Assembly (NCBI RefSeq): GCF_001591965.1
Contig: NZ_BCVX01000005.1
Location: forward strand, 124,001-188,000
DNA from: Lysinibacillus odysseyi 34hs-1 = NBRC 100172
GTDB taxonomy: Bacteria > Bacillota > Bacilli > Bacillales_A > Planococcaceae
DNA: 64,000 bases
Reading direction: 5' to 3'
Positions 28,771 to 36,579 of the stretch are shown here, one piece after another (position 1 is the stretch's first letter; each line of letters begins with the position of its first letter). Position numbers and translations under genes: made by a program. The notes under the pieces are model-generated. The model had not been told where the DNA came from and searched no databases. It was given only the letters and a program-made list of their open reading frames with translations.

Positions 28771-30069
28771 ATGACTAAAGACGAATTTATTGAATTATAT
28801 GAGTTCATGGGAGAACAAATCGATACAGGAATTTGTGCAATCGACGAATCAGGCCAAATTCTTTTTTATAATAAAAAGATGCGGGAAATGAATGGACTAT
28901 CCGAACAGGAGGAGCAACAACGGCTTGCATCTGAGCTGCTGGATATCGATTTGAAGCAGGATCTTCTGCATCAGGTCATGGCTACTAGAGAGCCTGTTCT
29001 TCGAGTGAAGCATACATTTTGGAATCACAACGGAGAAGAAATTTCGATGATCAGCGATTACCGTCCATTCATTACGAAAAGCGGGAAATGTATCGCTGTC
29101 CAGTTTGCACGTGATGTAACACAGCAGGAATTTTTGATGGATCGTCCGTTAAGCCGTTACGGTGCCCCGCTGACATTTGACATTATTACCGCTGTTTCAC
29201 GCTCGATGAGACAAGTAATCCAGCAGGCTAAAATTGCAGCAATGGGCAGGATTCCCGTCATGCTTATAGGAGAATCCGGTACAGGAAAAGATATGATTGC
29301 CGAAGGGATTCATCATGAATTGAAGGAACCGAATGAGCGTTTCATTACATTGATCTGCCGAAGGAATGAAGAACCGTTAATCCGGCAGATTGAAAAATAC
29401 ATTGCCGGAAGCCAGAACTATACGTTTTTTGCTGAACGCATTGAATATCTATCAATGGATGCACAGGAGCGCATCACTGAATTGCTGACTGCCCATGCTG
29501 AACGTAATCATGTATTCATCGCGAGCATTGGTACAGATCCCATTGATCTGATCCAACAGGGCCGGCTGTCAAAAAACCTTTACTATCTATTTTCAAACTT
29601 AACAATTCAAGTCCCTGCTCTTCGGGAAAGACGCGAGGATATTATGCCGTTCGTTGAAGACTACTTTACACGCAGACGCATTAATTTCGGTGTCCGTGTA
29701 CAGGGACTTGCACCTAAAGTAGAAGAGCTTTTCCTGAGCTATGATTGGCCGGGCAACCTAAAGGAGCTGGAAGTTTTGCTCGATGATATCAGCAGTCTTC
29801 TTACAACTGAGGAATATGTTGAGCTGCATATGCTGCCGGCTTATTTCAAATGGAAAACGAAACAGCAGACGCTCAGGGAGGACGGCGATACAAACATGTT
29901 TGCCTTTCATGAAAAACAAGATCTACGTCCTCTTGATGAATATATGCGTGAGGTTGAGGATTACTACATTACACGGGCGCTGGAGCTGCATGATGGCAAT
30001 ATTTCACAGACCGCCCGCACACTTGGCCTGCACCGGCAAAGCCTTCAGTACCGTCTTCGAAAAAAATAA
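28771..30069 (+). CDS. PAS/AAA+/Fis-type regulator of proline catabolism (degenerate sigma-54 activator family)
   Basis: Probable transcription regulator. Order: PAS domain (about residues 10-120), AAA+ domain with Walker A GESGTGKD (167-174) and the later VPALRERREDI and YDWPGNLKELE, then a C-terminal Fis-type helix-turn-helix (NISQTARTLGLHRQSLQYRLR). The region between Walker A and Walker B is some 25 residues short: the GAFTGA loop that contacts sigma-54 is absent, and the expected Walker B LDE reads FAER. It is therefore unlikely to open sigma-54 promoters and may act as a sigma-70-type activator or repressor. The start at 28771 has AAGGAGCG; 432 aa. It lies between rocA and putB, close to shared TGCAAA palindromes. 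Confidence 0.85.
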   Translation: MTKDEFIELYEFMGEQIDTGICAIDESGQILFYNKKMREMNGLSEQEEQQRLASELLDIDLKQDLLHQVMATREPVLRVKHTFWNHNGEEISMISDYRPFITKSGKCIAVQFARDVTQQEFLMDRPLSRYGAPLTFDIITAVSRSMRQVIQQAKIAAMGRIPVMLIGESGTGKDMIAEGIHHELKEPNERFITLICRRNEEPLIRQIEKYIAGSQNYTFFAERIEYLSMDAQERITELLTAHAERNHVFIASIGTDPIDLIQQGRLSKNLYYLFSNLTIQVPALRERREDIMPFVEDYFTRRRINFGVRVQGLAPKVEELFLSYDWPGNLKELEVLLDDISSLLTTEEYVELHMLPAYFKWKTKQQTLREDGDTNMFAFHEKQDLRPLDEYMREVEDYYITRALELHDGNISQTARTLGLHRQSLQYRLRKK

Positions 30070-30075
30070 GGATAC

Positions 30076-30099
30076 AAGTCCGGTTTTGTCGCCGGGCTT
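30076..30099 (+). terminator. Terminator of the proline regulator gene
   Basis: AAG(T)CCGG pairs with CCGG(G)CTT and is followed by TTTTT on the plus strand, seven bases after the stop. Confidence 0.8.
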
Positions 30100-30102
30100 T
30101 TT

Positions 30103-30125
30103 ATATGCAAAGTATTTTTGCATAT
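30103..30125. promoter_or_regulatory. Palindromic operator candidate 3, upstream of putB
   Basis: A perfect palindrome with nine-base arms, ATATGCAAA-N5-TTTGCATAT, sharing the TGCAAA-N5-TTTGCA core with candidate 1 at the rocA promoter. It lies about 195 bases upstream of the putB start and just after the regulator terminator, a typical upstream activator position. Confidence 0.65.
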
Positions 30126-30318
30126 TTACCAAATTTATACTCAAAAAGTGTTAAAAAAGTATATTACAAAAAATTTTTTTCGTGGTGGAAACCCTTACAA
30201 AACCTCGCTTTCTATGAAGTTGTGTCTATAAGTCTGAAAAATTATTATTTTCTTTTTTATTTTTTTGCCTTATACTCACATCAAGATTTACATTTACTTG
30301 TATGTGGAGGAAGAAAAA

Positions 30319-31302
30319 ATGGCGTTAAAAGACTTTTTTATTTATTTATCCGAGAATAGAACGCTGAATAATGCAGCACAGCGTTACGGTTTGCGACTTG
30401 GTGCGCAAAATGTCGTTGCAGGTACAAATTTAGACGAGGCAATCGAAAGCATTAAAGAGTTAAACCGTCACGGCATTTCATGTACGGTTGATAATTTAGG
30501 GGAATTTGTTTTCGAAAAAGAGGCAGCTACGGCAGCAAAAGATCAAATTCTTGAAGTGATCGAGCGCATCCACAGTGAGCAGATTGATGCCCATGTATCT
30601 TTAAAGCCTTCACAGCTAGGCTTGGATATCGATGTGGAATTCTGCTATGAAAACTTGGAGGAAATTGTTTCCCTAGCTCACCAATATGGCATTTTTGTCA
30701 ATTTCGATATGGAAAACTATGCCCGCCTTCATACATCATTCGACCTTCTAGAACGTTTAAGCGAAACGTATGATAATATCGGAACAGTTATTCAGGCATA
30801 CTTCTTTGAATCTATCGAAAATATCGAGAAATATAAAAACTACCGTCTTCGTATCGTAAAAGGTGCTTATAAAGAAGACCCAAGTGTTGCCTACCAGTCG
30901 AAGCTGGAAATCGACCAAAAATATATTGAGCTGATTGAATATCATTTACTGCATGGTAAATTTACATCTATCGCGACACATGACCATAACGTTATTGATC
31001 ATGTGAAGAAATTCGTGAAAGAGCACAACATTCCAAATGACAAATTTGAATTCCAGATGCTTTACGGCTTCCGGAAAGAAATGCAGCTTGCTCTTGCTAA
31101 AGAGGGCTATCAGTTCTGTACTTATCTGCCATTCGGTAATGACTGGTACGGTTACTTCATGCGCCGCTTAGCAGAGCGTCCGCAAAACTTGACGCTTGTA
31201 ACAAAGCAGGTGTTCAACAAACGCACAAATACGCTTCTTGGGGTTGGAGCAGGTGCATTCCTATTAGGCCGTGCTACAAAGCGGGCTAAACAAAAAAAAT
31301 AA
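30319..31302 (+). CDS. putB: Proline dehydrogenase
   Basis: FAD-dependent enzyme that oxidises proline to 1-pyrroline-5-carboxylate, the substrate of RocA. The 327-aa monofunctional form has the barrel motifs HVSLKPSQLGLDID, NFDMENY, RIVKGAYKEDP with the catalytic region, and EFQMLYGFRKEMQ, followed by CTYLPFGNDWYGYFMRRLAERP near the C-terminus. The start at 30319 follows GTGGAGGAAG; the ORF opens earlier at 30265 without a good site. It is followed 53 bases later by putP, so uptake and oxidation are probably one operon. Confidence 0.95.
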   Translation: MALKDFFIYLSENRTLNNAAQRYGLRLGAQNVVAGTNLDEAIESIKELNRHGISCTVDNLGEFVFEKEAATAAKDQILEVIERIHSEQIDAHVSLKPSQLGLDIDVEFCYENLEEIVSLAHQYGIFVNFDMENYARLHTSFDLLERLSETYDNIGTVIQAYFFESIENIEKYKNYRLRIVKGAYKEDPSVAYQSKLEIDQKYIELIEYHLLHGKFTSIATHDHNVIDHVKKFVKEHNIPNDKFEFQMLYGFRKEMQLALAKEGYQFCTYLPFGNDWYGYFMRRLAERPQNLTLVTKQVFNKRTNTLLGVGAGAFLLGRATKRAKQKK

Positions 31303-31355
31303 GACACATCTAAGGGATTACTGAGTATACAGTTCAAACAATTGGGGGTTTTTTC

Positions 31356-32840
31356 TTGTCAGATCATGGTTTTCAATTATTGGCGATCGGCATTTATATG
31401 ATTGCGATGCTCGTTATTGGCTGGTATGCATATAAAAAGACGAGCAATTTATCAGATTACATGCTGGGCGGCCGGGGTCTAGGCCCTGCCGTCACGGCTT
31501 TAAGCGCCGGTGCTGCAGATATGTCCGGCTGGCTGTTAATGGGACTTCCGGGCGCTATTTATGCGTCTGGGCTTGTAGAAGCATGGATTGCAATAGGCCT
31601 GACAGCCGGTGCCTATTTAAACTGGCTATTTGTCGCACCACGTCTTCGTGTTTATACACAGGTCACAAAAGATTCGATTACGATTCCAAGTTACTTGGAT
31701 AACCGTCTGCGTGACACAACGAAGCTGCTGCGTATTGCTTCGGGGATTATTATTTTAGTGTTCTTTACATTCTATGTATCATCCGGAATGGTATCCGGCG
31801 GGAAATTCTTTGAAAGCTCATTCGGCTATGACTATCATACAGGGCTGCTCGTCGTTTCAGCAGTTGTAGTTGCCTATACTTTGTTCGGCGGCTTCCTGGC
31901 GGTTAGCTACACAGATTTCCTTCAAGGTCTGATTATGGTAATTGCACTTATTGCCGTACCAGCCTTTGGTATTTTCCTGACAGGCGGCATTGGAGAAACG
32001 CTTGATTCGATTAAAGCCGTGAATCCAGAGCATTTGAGCCTGCTGCCTGCCGCTGCAACAGCAGCAGGAATCATTTCATCCGTTGCATGGGGGCTTGGTT
32101 ATTTTGGCCAGCCGCACATCATCGTTCGTTTTATGGCCATCAGTTCTGTTAAAGAAACAAAAAGCGCACGCCGCATCGGTATTGGCTGGATGATCTTCAG
32201 TCTAGGAGGAGCTCTCCTGACAGCACTTGTAGGTGTTGCTTACTTCCAGCAGCAGGGACTTACGCTTAAAGATAAGGAAACTGTCTTTATTGTACTGGGG
32301 CAAATTATCTTCCACCCGTTCATTGCCGGGATCATTTTAGCAGCTATTTTAGCAGCTGTTATGAGTACAATTTCTTCACAGCTGATTGTAACGTCTTCTG
32401 CACTTATCGAAGATATTTACAAAGCACTGTTTAAAAAGGATGCAACAGATAAGCATTACGTTCTTGCCGGACGGATTGCCGTTTTGGCTGTAGCAATCTT
32501 TGCAGCAGTGATTGCCTGGAACCCGGACAGCTCGATTCTTGATCTTGTCGGCTTTGCCTGGGCAGGATTCGGTGCTGCATTCGGACCAGTCATTTTATTA
32601 TCACTTTACTGGCGCAAGCTGACAAACATCGGCGCTCTTGCTGGTATGGTGAGCGGAGCAGTTGTTGCCTTCGTATGGGGGAAATCCGAGTATTTAAGCG
32701 GCATGCTGTATGAAATCGTACCGGGCTTTATCATCTGCTTGCTTGTAGCAATTGTAGTGAGTATTGCGACATACAAGCTGAACCCGGAAATTGAAGCAGA
32801 GTTTGCAGAAACTGAGCGCCTGATGAAGGCAGAGAAATAA
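31356..32840 (+). CDS. putP: Sodium/proline symporter PutP
   Basis: Secondary transporter of the SSS family that imports proline with sodium. The 494-aa protein has about 13 membrane helices. The segment LGGRGLGPAVTALSAGAADMSGWLLMGLPG (in parts) near residues 37-65 holds sodium- and proline-binding residues, and GLGYFGQPHIIVRFMAI is the SSS signature. The start is a TTG at 31356 with GGGGG at good spacing. It follows putB, and a strong terminator follows it. Confidence 0.95.
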   Translation: MSDHGFQLLAIGIYMIAMLVIGWYAYKKTSNLSDYMLGGRGLGPAVTALSAGAADMSGWLLMGLPGAIYASGLVEAWIAIGLTAGAYLNWLFVAPRLRVYTQVTKDSITIPSYLDNRLRDTTKLLRIASGIIILVFFTFYVSSGMVSGGKFFESSFGYDYHTGLLVVSAVVVAYTLFGGFLAVSYTDFLQGLIMVIALIAVPAFGIFLTGGIGETLDSIKAVNPEHLSLLPAAATAAGIISSVAWGLGYFGQPHIIVRFMAISSVKETKSARRIGIGWMIFSLGGALLTALVGVAYFQQQGLTLKDKETVFIVLGQIIFHPFIAGIILAAILAAVMSTISSQLIVTSSALIEDIYKALFKKDATDKHYVLAGRIAVLAVAIFAAVIAWNPDSSILDLVGFAWAGFGAAFGPVILLSLYWRKLTNIGALAGMVSGAVVAFVWGKSEYLSGMLYEIVPGFIICLLVAIVVSIATYKLNPEIEAEFAETERLMKAEK

Positions 32841-32889
32841 AAAAGCGGTCCATGTTGAGGGGTTCCCAAACCACGGACAAATAAAAAAG

Positions 32890-32920
32890 AGATGGTTTCT
32901 GTATTGTACAGGAACCATCT
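32890..32920 (+). terminator. Terminator of putB-putP
   Basis: AGATGGTT(T)CTGTA pairs with TACAG(G)AACCATCT around a three-base loop, followed by TTTTT. It lies 49 bases after the putP stop. Confidence 0.9.
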
Positions 32921-33001
32921 TTTTTAGATGCTCTTGATAATATAATTTATTTGACACAATACGGTGTTCCAATAGGGAATCTCGTCAGTCTTATATCTAT
33001 A

Positions 33002-33029
33002 AAGTGCCCAACCGACGCTTTGGGCACTT
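33002..33029 (+). terminator. Second strong terminator downstream of putP
   Basis: The perfect stem AAGTGCCCAA/TTGGGCACTT with an eight-base loop is followed by GCTTTTT. No gene lies between it and the first terminator at 32890-32920. It may be a backup terminator or the end of a short transcript. Confidence 0.7.
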
Positions 33030-33038
33030 GCTTTTTAG

Positions 33039-33082
33039 TTGTATGTAAAGTAGGCTTTACTTAAAGTAAAACTAACTTTACA
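33039..33082 (+). promoter_or_regulatory. Promoter with nested palindromes before the HTH gene
   Basis: TTGTAT (33039-33044), a 17-base spacer and TAAAGT (33062-33067) form a weak promoter. The same stretch holds nested inverted repeats: TGTAAAGT (33044-33051) with ACTTTACA (33075-33082), and TTTACTT with AAGTAAA between them. Overlap of operator-like repeats with the promoter suggests autoregulation by the downstream HTH protein. Confidence 0.5.
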
Positions 33083-33100
33083 TTTAAAGGAGGATTTTCT

Positions 33101-33304
33101 ATCAAAAATAATATTAAGGTTTTACGGGCTCAACAAAGTATGACGCAGGATCAGTTGGCGGAAAAACTTTCAGTTTCTAGACAAACCATCATTTCCCTTG
33201 AAAAAGAAAAATATAATCCGTCCATTATTTTGGCCTTTAAATTGGCAGAAATTTTTAATTGTAAGATTGAAGATATATTTATTTATGAGGGGGATTTCGA
33301 ATGA
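33101..33304 (+). CDS. XRE-family helix-turn-helix regulator with apparent ATC start
   Basis: A 67-codon frame reading (I/M)KNNIKVLRAQQSM, then TQDQLAEKLSVSRQTIISLE, a complete Cro/C1-type helix-turn-helix domain of the short YgzD-like group. The AAAGGAGG site at 33086-33093 is seven bases upstream of ATC at 33101, exactly where related proteins have the ATG of MKN. No ATG, GTG or TTG exists in frame there; the first in-frame ATG (33140) would remove helix one. Either ATC is used as a rare start or the gene lost its start by a G-to-C change. The stop overlaps the ATG of the next gene (ATGA), which indicates coupling. The pair is probably a regulator and its target membrane protein. Confidence 0.75.
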   Translation: MKNNIKVLRAQQSMTQDQLAEKLSVSRQTIISLEKEKYNPSIILAFKLAEIFNCKIEDIFIYEGDFE

Positions 33305-33672
33305 AGAAAGCACGTGAAAATCAGTTAACGTACTTATTTTTAGCTATTATTACGATACCAATGAGTATTTATATAAATTACTCAGATATTGTAAATGGGC
33401 AATTTTCAGAAAGAATTATGTTATTTTTCATAGGAACAAGTGCATTAATGATGTCTTATTTATCGCCGCATTTATTTCCAAAAGATGAGCGTACAAAAGA
33501 AATTATAGGCAGAAGCATGACAGCAAATTATTTTACGTTATTTGCGGCAATTACACTTCTATTTTTAATAGTTGATAACACTTTAAGTGCCACACAAGTT
33601 TTGAGTATTTTATTTTGTATTATGGTTACATCAATCCCATTGACAATGGTTATTTATTCGAAACGGATTTAA
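33301..33672 (+). CDS. Four-helix membrane protein coupled to the HTH regulator
   Basis: A 123-aa protein with four hydrophobic segments (about residues 10-28, 40-58, 78-95 and 100-118) and a charged loop (PKDERTKEIIGRSMTANY) in the middle. The start overlaps the HTH gene stop by four bases. Short HTH plus small membrane protein pairs of this type are common in Bacilli, where the membrane partner is often of the DUF2178 or related groups; I cannot place it with certainty. It may be a sensor or the regulated product. Confidence 0.75.
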   Translation: MKKARENQLTYLFLAIITIPMSIYINYSDIVNGQFSERIMLFFIGTSALMMSYLSPHLFPKDERTKEIIGRSMTANYFTLFAAITLLFLIVDNTLSATQVLSILFCIMVTSIPLTMVIYSKRI

Positions 33673-33972
33673 TGATCAATCCATACAAAATCATACAAAT
33701 AACGTTCTCAAATGAAAGTCCGGGTCCCCTCTTCGTGGATCAAGAATGAAACATTTTTATTATTGCTCTACATATTCCTTTATCGCTTTCGCCATTTATT
33801 TAGATGGCTTCACTTTCAATGCGGACATCCCCCGTTTTTGGCATTACACGCTGAATTTTCTTCCGGCTCAGATCTTGTATATAAAAAACACCTGTAGGCA
33901 GCACACTCTTTTCAAGCGTACTAAATACAGGTACGATATTAATGGGACTGTTCCCTTTATTTTTATAAGGGG
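33673..33972. other. Intergenic region between two convergent genes
   Basis: No gene is supported. Reading frames exist here but lack ribosome binding sites and run into the anti-sigma gene antisense. It contains the terminator candidate at 33890-33932 for the minus-strand anti-sigma operon. Confidence 0.5.
33890..33932 (-). terminator. Possible terminator of the sigma/anti-sigma operon
   Basis: ACCTGTA (33890-33896) and TACAGGT (33926-33932) form a stem with a long loop, followed by GTTTTTT on the minus strand, 40 bases after the anti-sigma stop. The loop of 29 bases makes it less certain. Confidence 0.5.
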
Positions 33973-35013
33973 CTATTTTTTCACCAGCTCTACCTCTCCT
34001 ATTCCCTCAACGACAAGCTTCAGCTTGGCAGAACTATTATAAGATGTAATCGGGAAGTTGGTTGAAATTACGACTCCATCACCGTTTCTGTCCATGCTAA
34101 AGCCGCCATTTGAAACAAATTCCTCTCCGTTTTCATCGATGATTTTCATATGATGTGCAATAGCATTTTCATCATCATAAGATATTTTATCCACCGAAAA
34201 TACGATATTCATCGATGTCGGATTTGCCTTTGCAGAAGATACATGAAGTAAAGAAGCTTCGTCATTCATGACATATTCAATGGCCGGACCATCTTCTACA
34301 GATTTATTGTTTACCGGCAAATCCCATCTTCCGTCAATTTTCTTCAGCTCTCTATCAATACCGTAAAAAATATCGACGCTTTCAATCTCTACAACGGCGT
34401 CCTGTAACGCAGGAATCGATCCGTTATGGGAATCCATTACTACGTCAAATTGAACTTTCCCGGCTTCAATATTTAGGATAGGGTTATAATCTTCAAGACC
34501 AGCTATATGTCTGTTGGTACCCTTCAGTGGTTTTGTATCAGGAATAAACTCAACAATGTACTCCCCATCCCCGTTTTTCAGCCGGTAGTCCATGCTGATA
34601 TCTTCCGCATTTTGTAGAACAGCAGGATCGTCAAATATGATTTGAAAGCTCATGCCGATTTTATTGGCATCCGAAAAATGCCGTGCTAGTGTTATGCTGA
34701 TTCCCTGATCTGCAGCCGTGCTCTGATCCTCCAAGGCGAAGCCTTCTGTTACAGCTCTGTCTATTCCTTTATCGCCAAAGTTAAAGAATCCATTAATCCC
34801 TGCCATTACCTGTTCATTAGTAAGAATGATCCCTGTTACGAGAATGGCACTGGCTACAGCTGCGACTCGTTTCCAAACGAAACGGGCTTTTTTCTTTTTC
34901 GATTTTGCCCGGATCATATCATACGATTGATCTAAAGACTGTCTGACCTTTGCCGGTATTTCCTTCTCTTCCTTCATCATATTCTCCAGCTCTTTTTCAA
35001 AGTTATTTTTCAT
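33973..35013 (-). CDS. Anti-sigma factor of the DUF4179 type
   Basis: Probable membrane anti-sigma factor. It has a cytoplasmic N-terminal part (residues 1-45, KNNFEKELENMMKEEKEIP), one membrane helix (about residues 45-65, VAAVASAILVTGIIL) and a large extracytoplasmic beta-rich domain starting near NEQVMAGINGFFNFGDKGID, which matches DUF4179. The chosen start at 35013 has GAGGGAGGG at good spacing and overlaps the sigma gene by 11 bases, indicating translational coupling. The protein has 346 aa. It should hold the sigma factor inactive until a surface signal arrives. Confidence 0.85.
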   Translation of the reverse strand: MKNNFEKELENMMKEEKEIPAKVRQSLDQSYDMIRAKSKKKKARFVWKRVAAVASAILVTGIILTNEQVMAGINGFFNFGDKGIDRAVTEGFALEDQSTAADQGISITLARHFSDANKIGMSFQIIFDDPAVLQNAEDISMDYRLKNGDGEYIVEFIPDTKPLKGTNRHIAGLEDYNPILNIEAGKVQFDVVMDSHNGSIPALQDAVVEIESVDIFYGIDRELKKIDGRWDLPVNNKSVEDGPAIEYVMNDEASLLHVSSAKANPTSMNIVFSVDKISYDDENAIAHHMKIIDENGEEFVSNGGFSMDRNGDGVVISTNFPITSYNSSAKLKLVVEGIGEVELVKK

Positions 35014-35533
35014 ATACAAACCCTCCCTCATATTGATAGTAGTTGTCCCTCAGCAGCGTTTTGGCTCTGGAAAGTCTGGATTTAATCGTCCCTTCCGGCT
35101 CCTTTAGAAATTCGCTGATTTCTTTTATATTGAGCCCGACGATATAGTATAAAATAAGCGCTAATCTGTAGGCTTCATTTAAGCTATTCAATGCATCTTC
35201 CAGCTCCAGTTTTTGAAATCCGTCATTTTTCTTTTCCATCAACAACTGCTCGTCCATCACTACGAGTTTCTTACTTTTGTTTAATAAGCTATTGCATTTA
35301 TTAATCAAGATTTTGCAGATCCATGTATTGAAGTACTCGTCTTTTTTGAGCGTATGTATTTTTTCGTAAGCCGAGATAATCGTATCCTGCATCACATCTG
35401 CCACATCCTGCTCATTGTTCAACAGCTTGCTGGCTGTACGGTATAATACGTTTTCATATTGCTTTACAAGCGAGACAAATGCTTCCCCGTCTCCCTTCTT
35501 CGCTTTTCTGACCAAGCTTTTGATCGATTCCAT
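35003..35533 (-). CDS. ECF-type RNA polymerase sigma factor
   Basis: A 176-aa group 4 sigma factor. Region 2 includes YENVLYRTASKLLNNEQDVADVMQDTIISAYEKI (in parts; DVADVMQDT is the region 2.3 core), and region 4 includes LNEAYRLALILYYIVGLNIKEIS followed by PEGTIKSRLSRAKTLLR. It resembles the SigV/SigW-like Bacillus ECF factors, though I cannot name an orthologue. The ribosome binding site is AAGGGGG. An ECF-type promoter lies 40 bases upstream, so autoregulation is likely. The anti-sigma gene overlaps its 3' end. Confidence 0.93.
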   Translation of the reverse strand: MESIKSLVRKAKKGDGEAFVSLVKQYENVLYRTASKLLNNEQDVADVMQDTIISAYEKIHTLKKDEYFNTWICKILINKCNSLLNKSKKLVVMDEQLLMEKKNDGFQKLELEDALNSLNEAYRLALILYYIVGLNIKEISEFLKEPEGTIKSRLSRAKTLLRDNYYQYEGGFVYEK

Positions 35534-35573
35534 GTTGGCACCCCCTTATCGGTTATTTTGTTTCTCAATAGAT

Positions 35574-35602
35574 TAGATACAGCACGGTACCAAATAGTTG
35601 CA
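35574..35602 (-). promoter_or_regulatory. Possible ECF-type autoregulatory promoter
   Basis: On the minus strand TGCAACT (35602-35596), a 15-base spacer and GTATCTA (35580-35574) resemble the AAC -35 and CGT(A/C) -10 elements of ECF promoters. It lies 40 bases upstream of the sigma gene start. Confidence 0.5.
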
Positions 35603-35707
35603 CAGCATGAAATTATTTTATAAACGCTTTTTTCTGTAATAAACTTCAAATTAAAAGTTTGTTTTTTAAGGTTATAGTAGAATTATTTAATTTTAATATA
35701 AAAATAT

Positions 35708-35744
35708 AAGAGCCTTACTACAGTTTATTGTAATAAGGCCCTTT
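35708..35744 (-). terminator. Terminator of the yfiT-like gene
   Basis: AGAGCCTTAcTACA pairs with TTGTAATAAGGCCCT with mismatches, followed on the minus strand by an A/T-rich run ATATTTTTAT. It lies 36 bases after the stop at 35780. Confidence 0.55.
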
Positions 35745-35779
35745 GAAATTTTTATTTCTTACTTTAATTCATCGATTCT

Positions 35780-36298
35780 TTACCACCCTTGGCGATTACT
35801 CAAAGAGTTAATATGGGCAAGGTGATGTCTACCGTGCCAAGCGTAGATTCCTATATTTTTCCCTACTGAAACTTCACCTGAATCTGGATGAATAAATGTC
35901 TTTTTCATATCAGCAGGTGTTAGACTACGTAAAAGATTAGTCCAGCGTTTATGTAATGTTTCAAGAAGTGTAAGTGAAATATCAATTGGTAATTTATAAT
36001 CAGATAGTTCCGCCCAGTTCGTTTCGTTATATGGCTTAATGACAGGGTTTTCTTCTGTAAGGGCTAATTTAAACCGGATATAAGCATTCATATGGCTATC
36101 TGCAAGATGGTGTATTACTTGTCGAACCGTCCACCCGCCAGAACGATACGGTGTATCAAGCAGGTCATTATTTAAGTCTTTTACAGCCTCTCGTAACAAT
36201 GTCGGTAACTCCTCAATCTCATTTATCCACTGCTCTGTAACATTGCTAGTCATCTCTCCATCAAATTGAAAAGTACCAATTGGGTATTTCATATCCAT
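35780..36298 (-). CDS. DinB-superfamily metal-dependent hydrolase (YfiT/BstA type)
   Basis: A 172-aa four-helix-bundle protein of the DinB superfamily. The start [14 protein letters not shown], the motif [29 protein letters not shown] (in parts) and the ending [12 protein letters not shown] match the YfiT subgroup, with metal-binding histidines in VIHHLADSH and WHGRHHLAH. In this superfamily many members act as thiol-S-transferases, for instance bacillithiol-dependent ones; the substrate here is unknown. The ribosome binding site is TTAGGGGG. Confidence 0.88.
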   Translation of the reverse strand: MDMKYPIGTFQFDGEMTSNVTEQWINEIEELPTLLREAVKDLNNDLLDTPYRSGGWTVRQVIHHLADSHMNAYIRFKLALTEENPVIKPYNETNWAELSDYKLPIDISLTLLETLHKRWTNLLRSLTPADMKKTFIHPDSGEVSVGKNIGIYAWHGRHHLAHINSLSNRQGW

Positions 36299-36537
36299 CC
36301 ATTATTCCCCCTAAAAATCCTTTGGTTTGCGGCTGCCTAAACGAATCATTAAAAAACTCTCATTCATGTAAATTTCCGCATGGATTTACATAATCCCATT
36401 TTGCTGAATATTTCCATTTTATTCAACTAACTTGTACTGATAGTTCAAGGAAAATTAAACAACTATATAATTTATTAAGAGGCTTTATTATTACAGAACG
36501 GTTTTCTATTTATACTGCTGGTCTTTCCCATCAAAAA

Positions 36538-36564
36538 AGGCTGGGGCATCCCGCTCCCCAGCCT
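36538..36564 (-). terminator. Terminator of ypbG
   Basis: The perfect stem AGGCTGGGG/CCCCAGCCT is followed on the minus strand by TTTTTTGA, 15 bases after the ypbG stop. Confidence 0.9.
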
Positions 36565-36579
36565 CTTAATTGCTATATC

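Noticed and set aside
33746-34042. Plus-strand open frame with a protein-like start (MKHFYYCSTYSF).
   Set aside because: No ribosome binding site, and its second half runs antisense through the anti-sigma gene and over a terminator.
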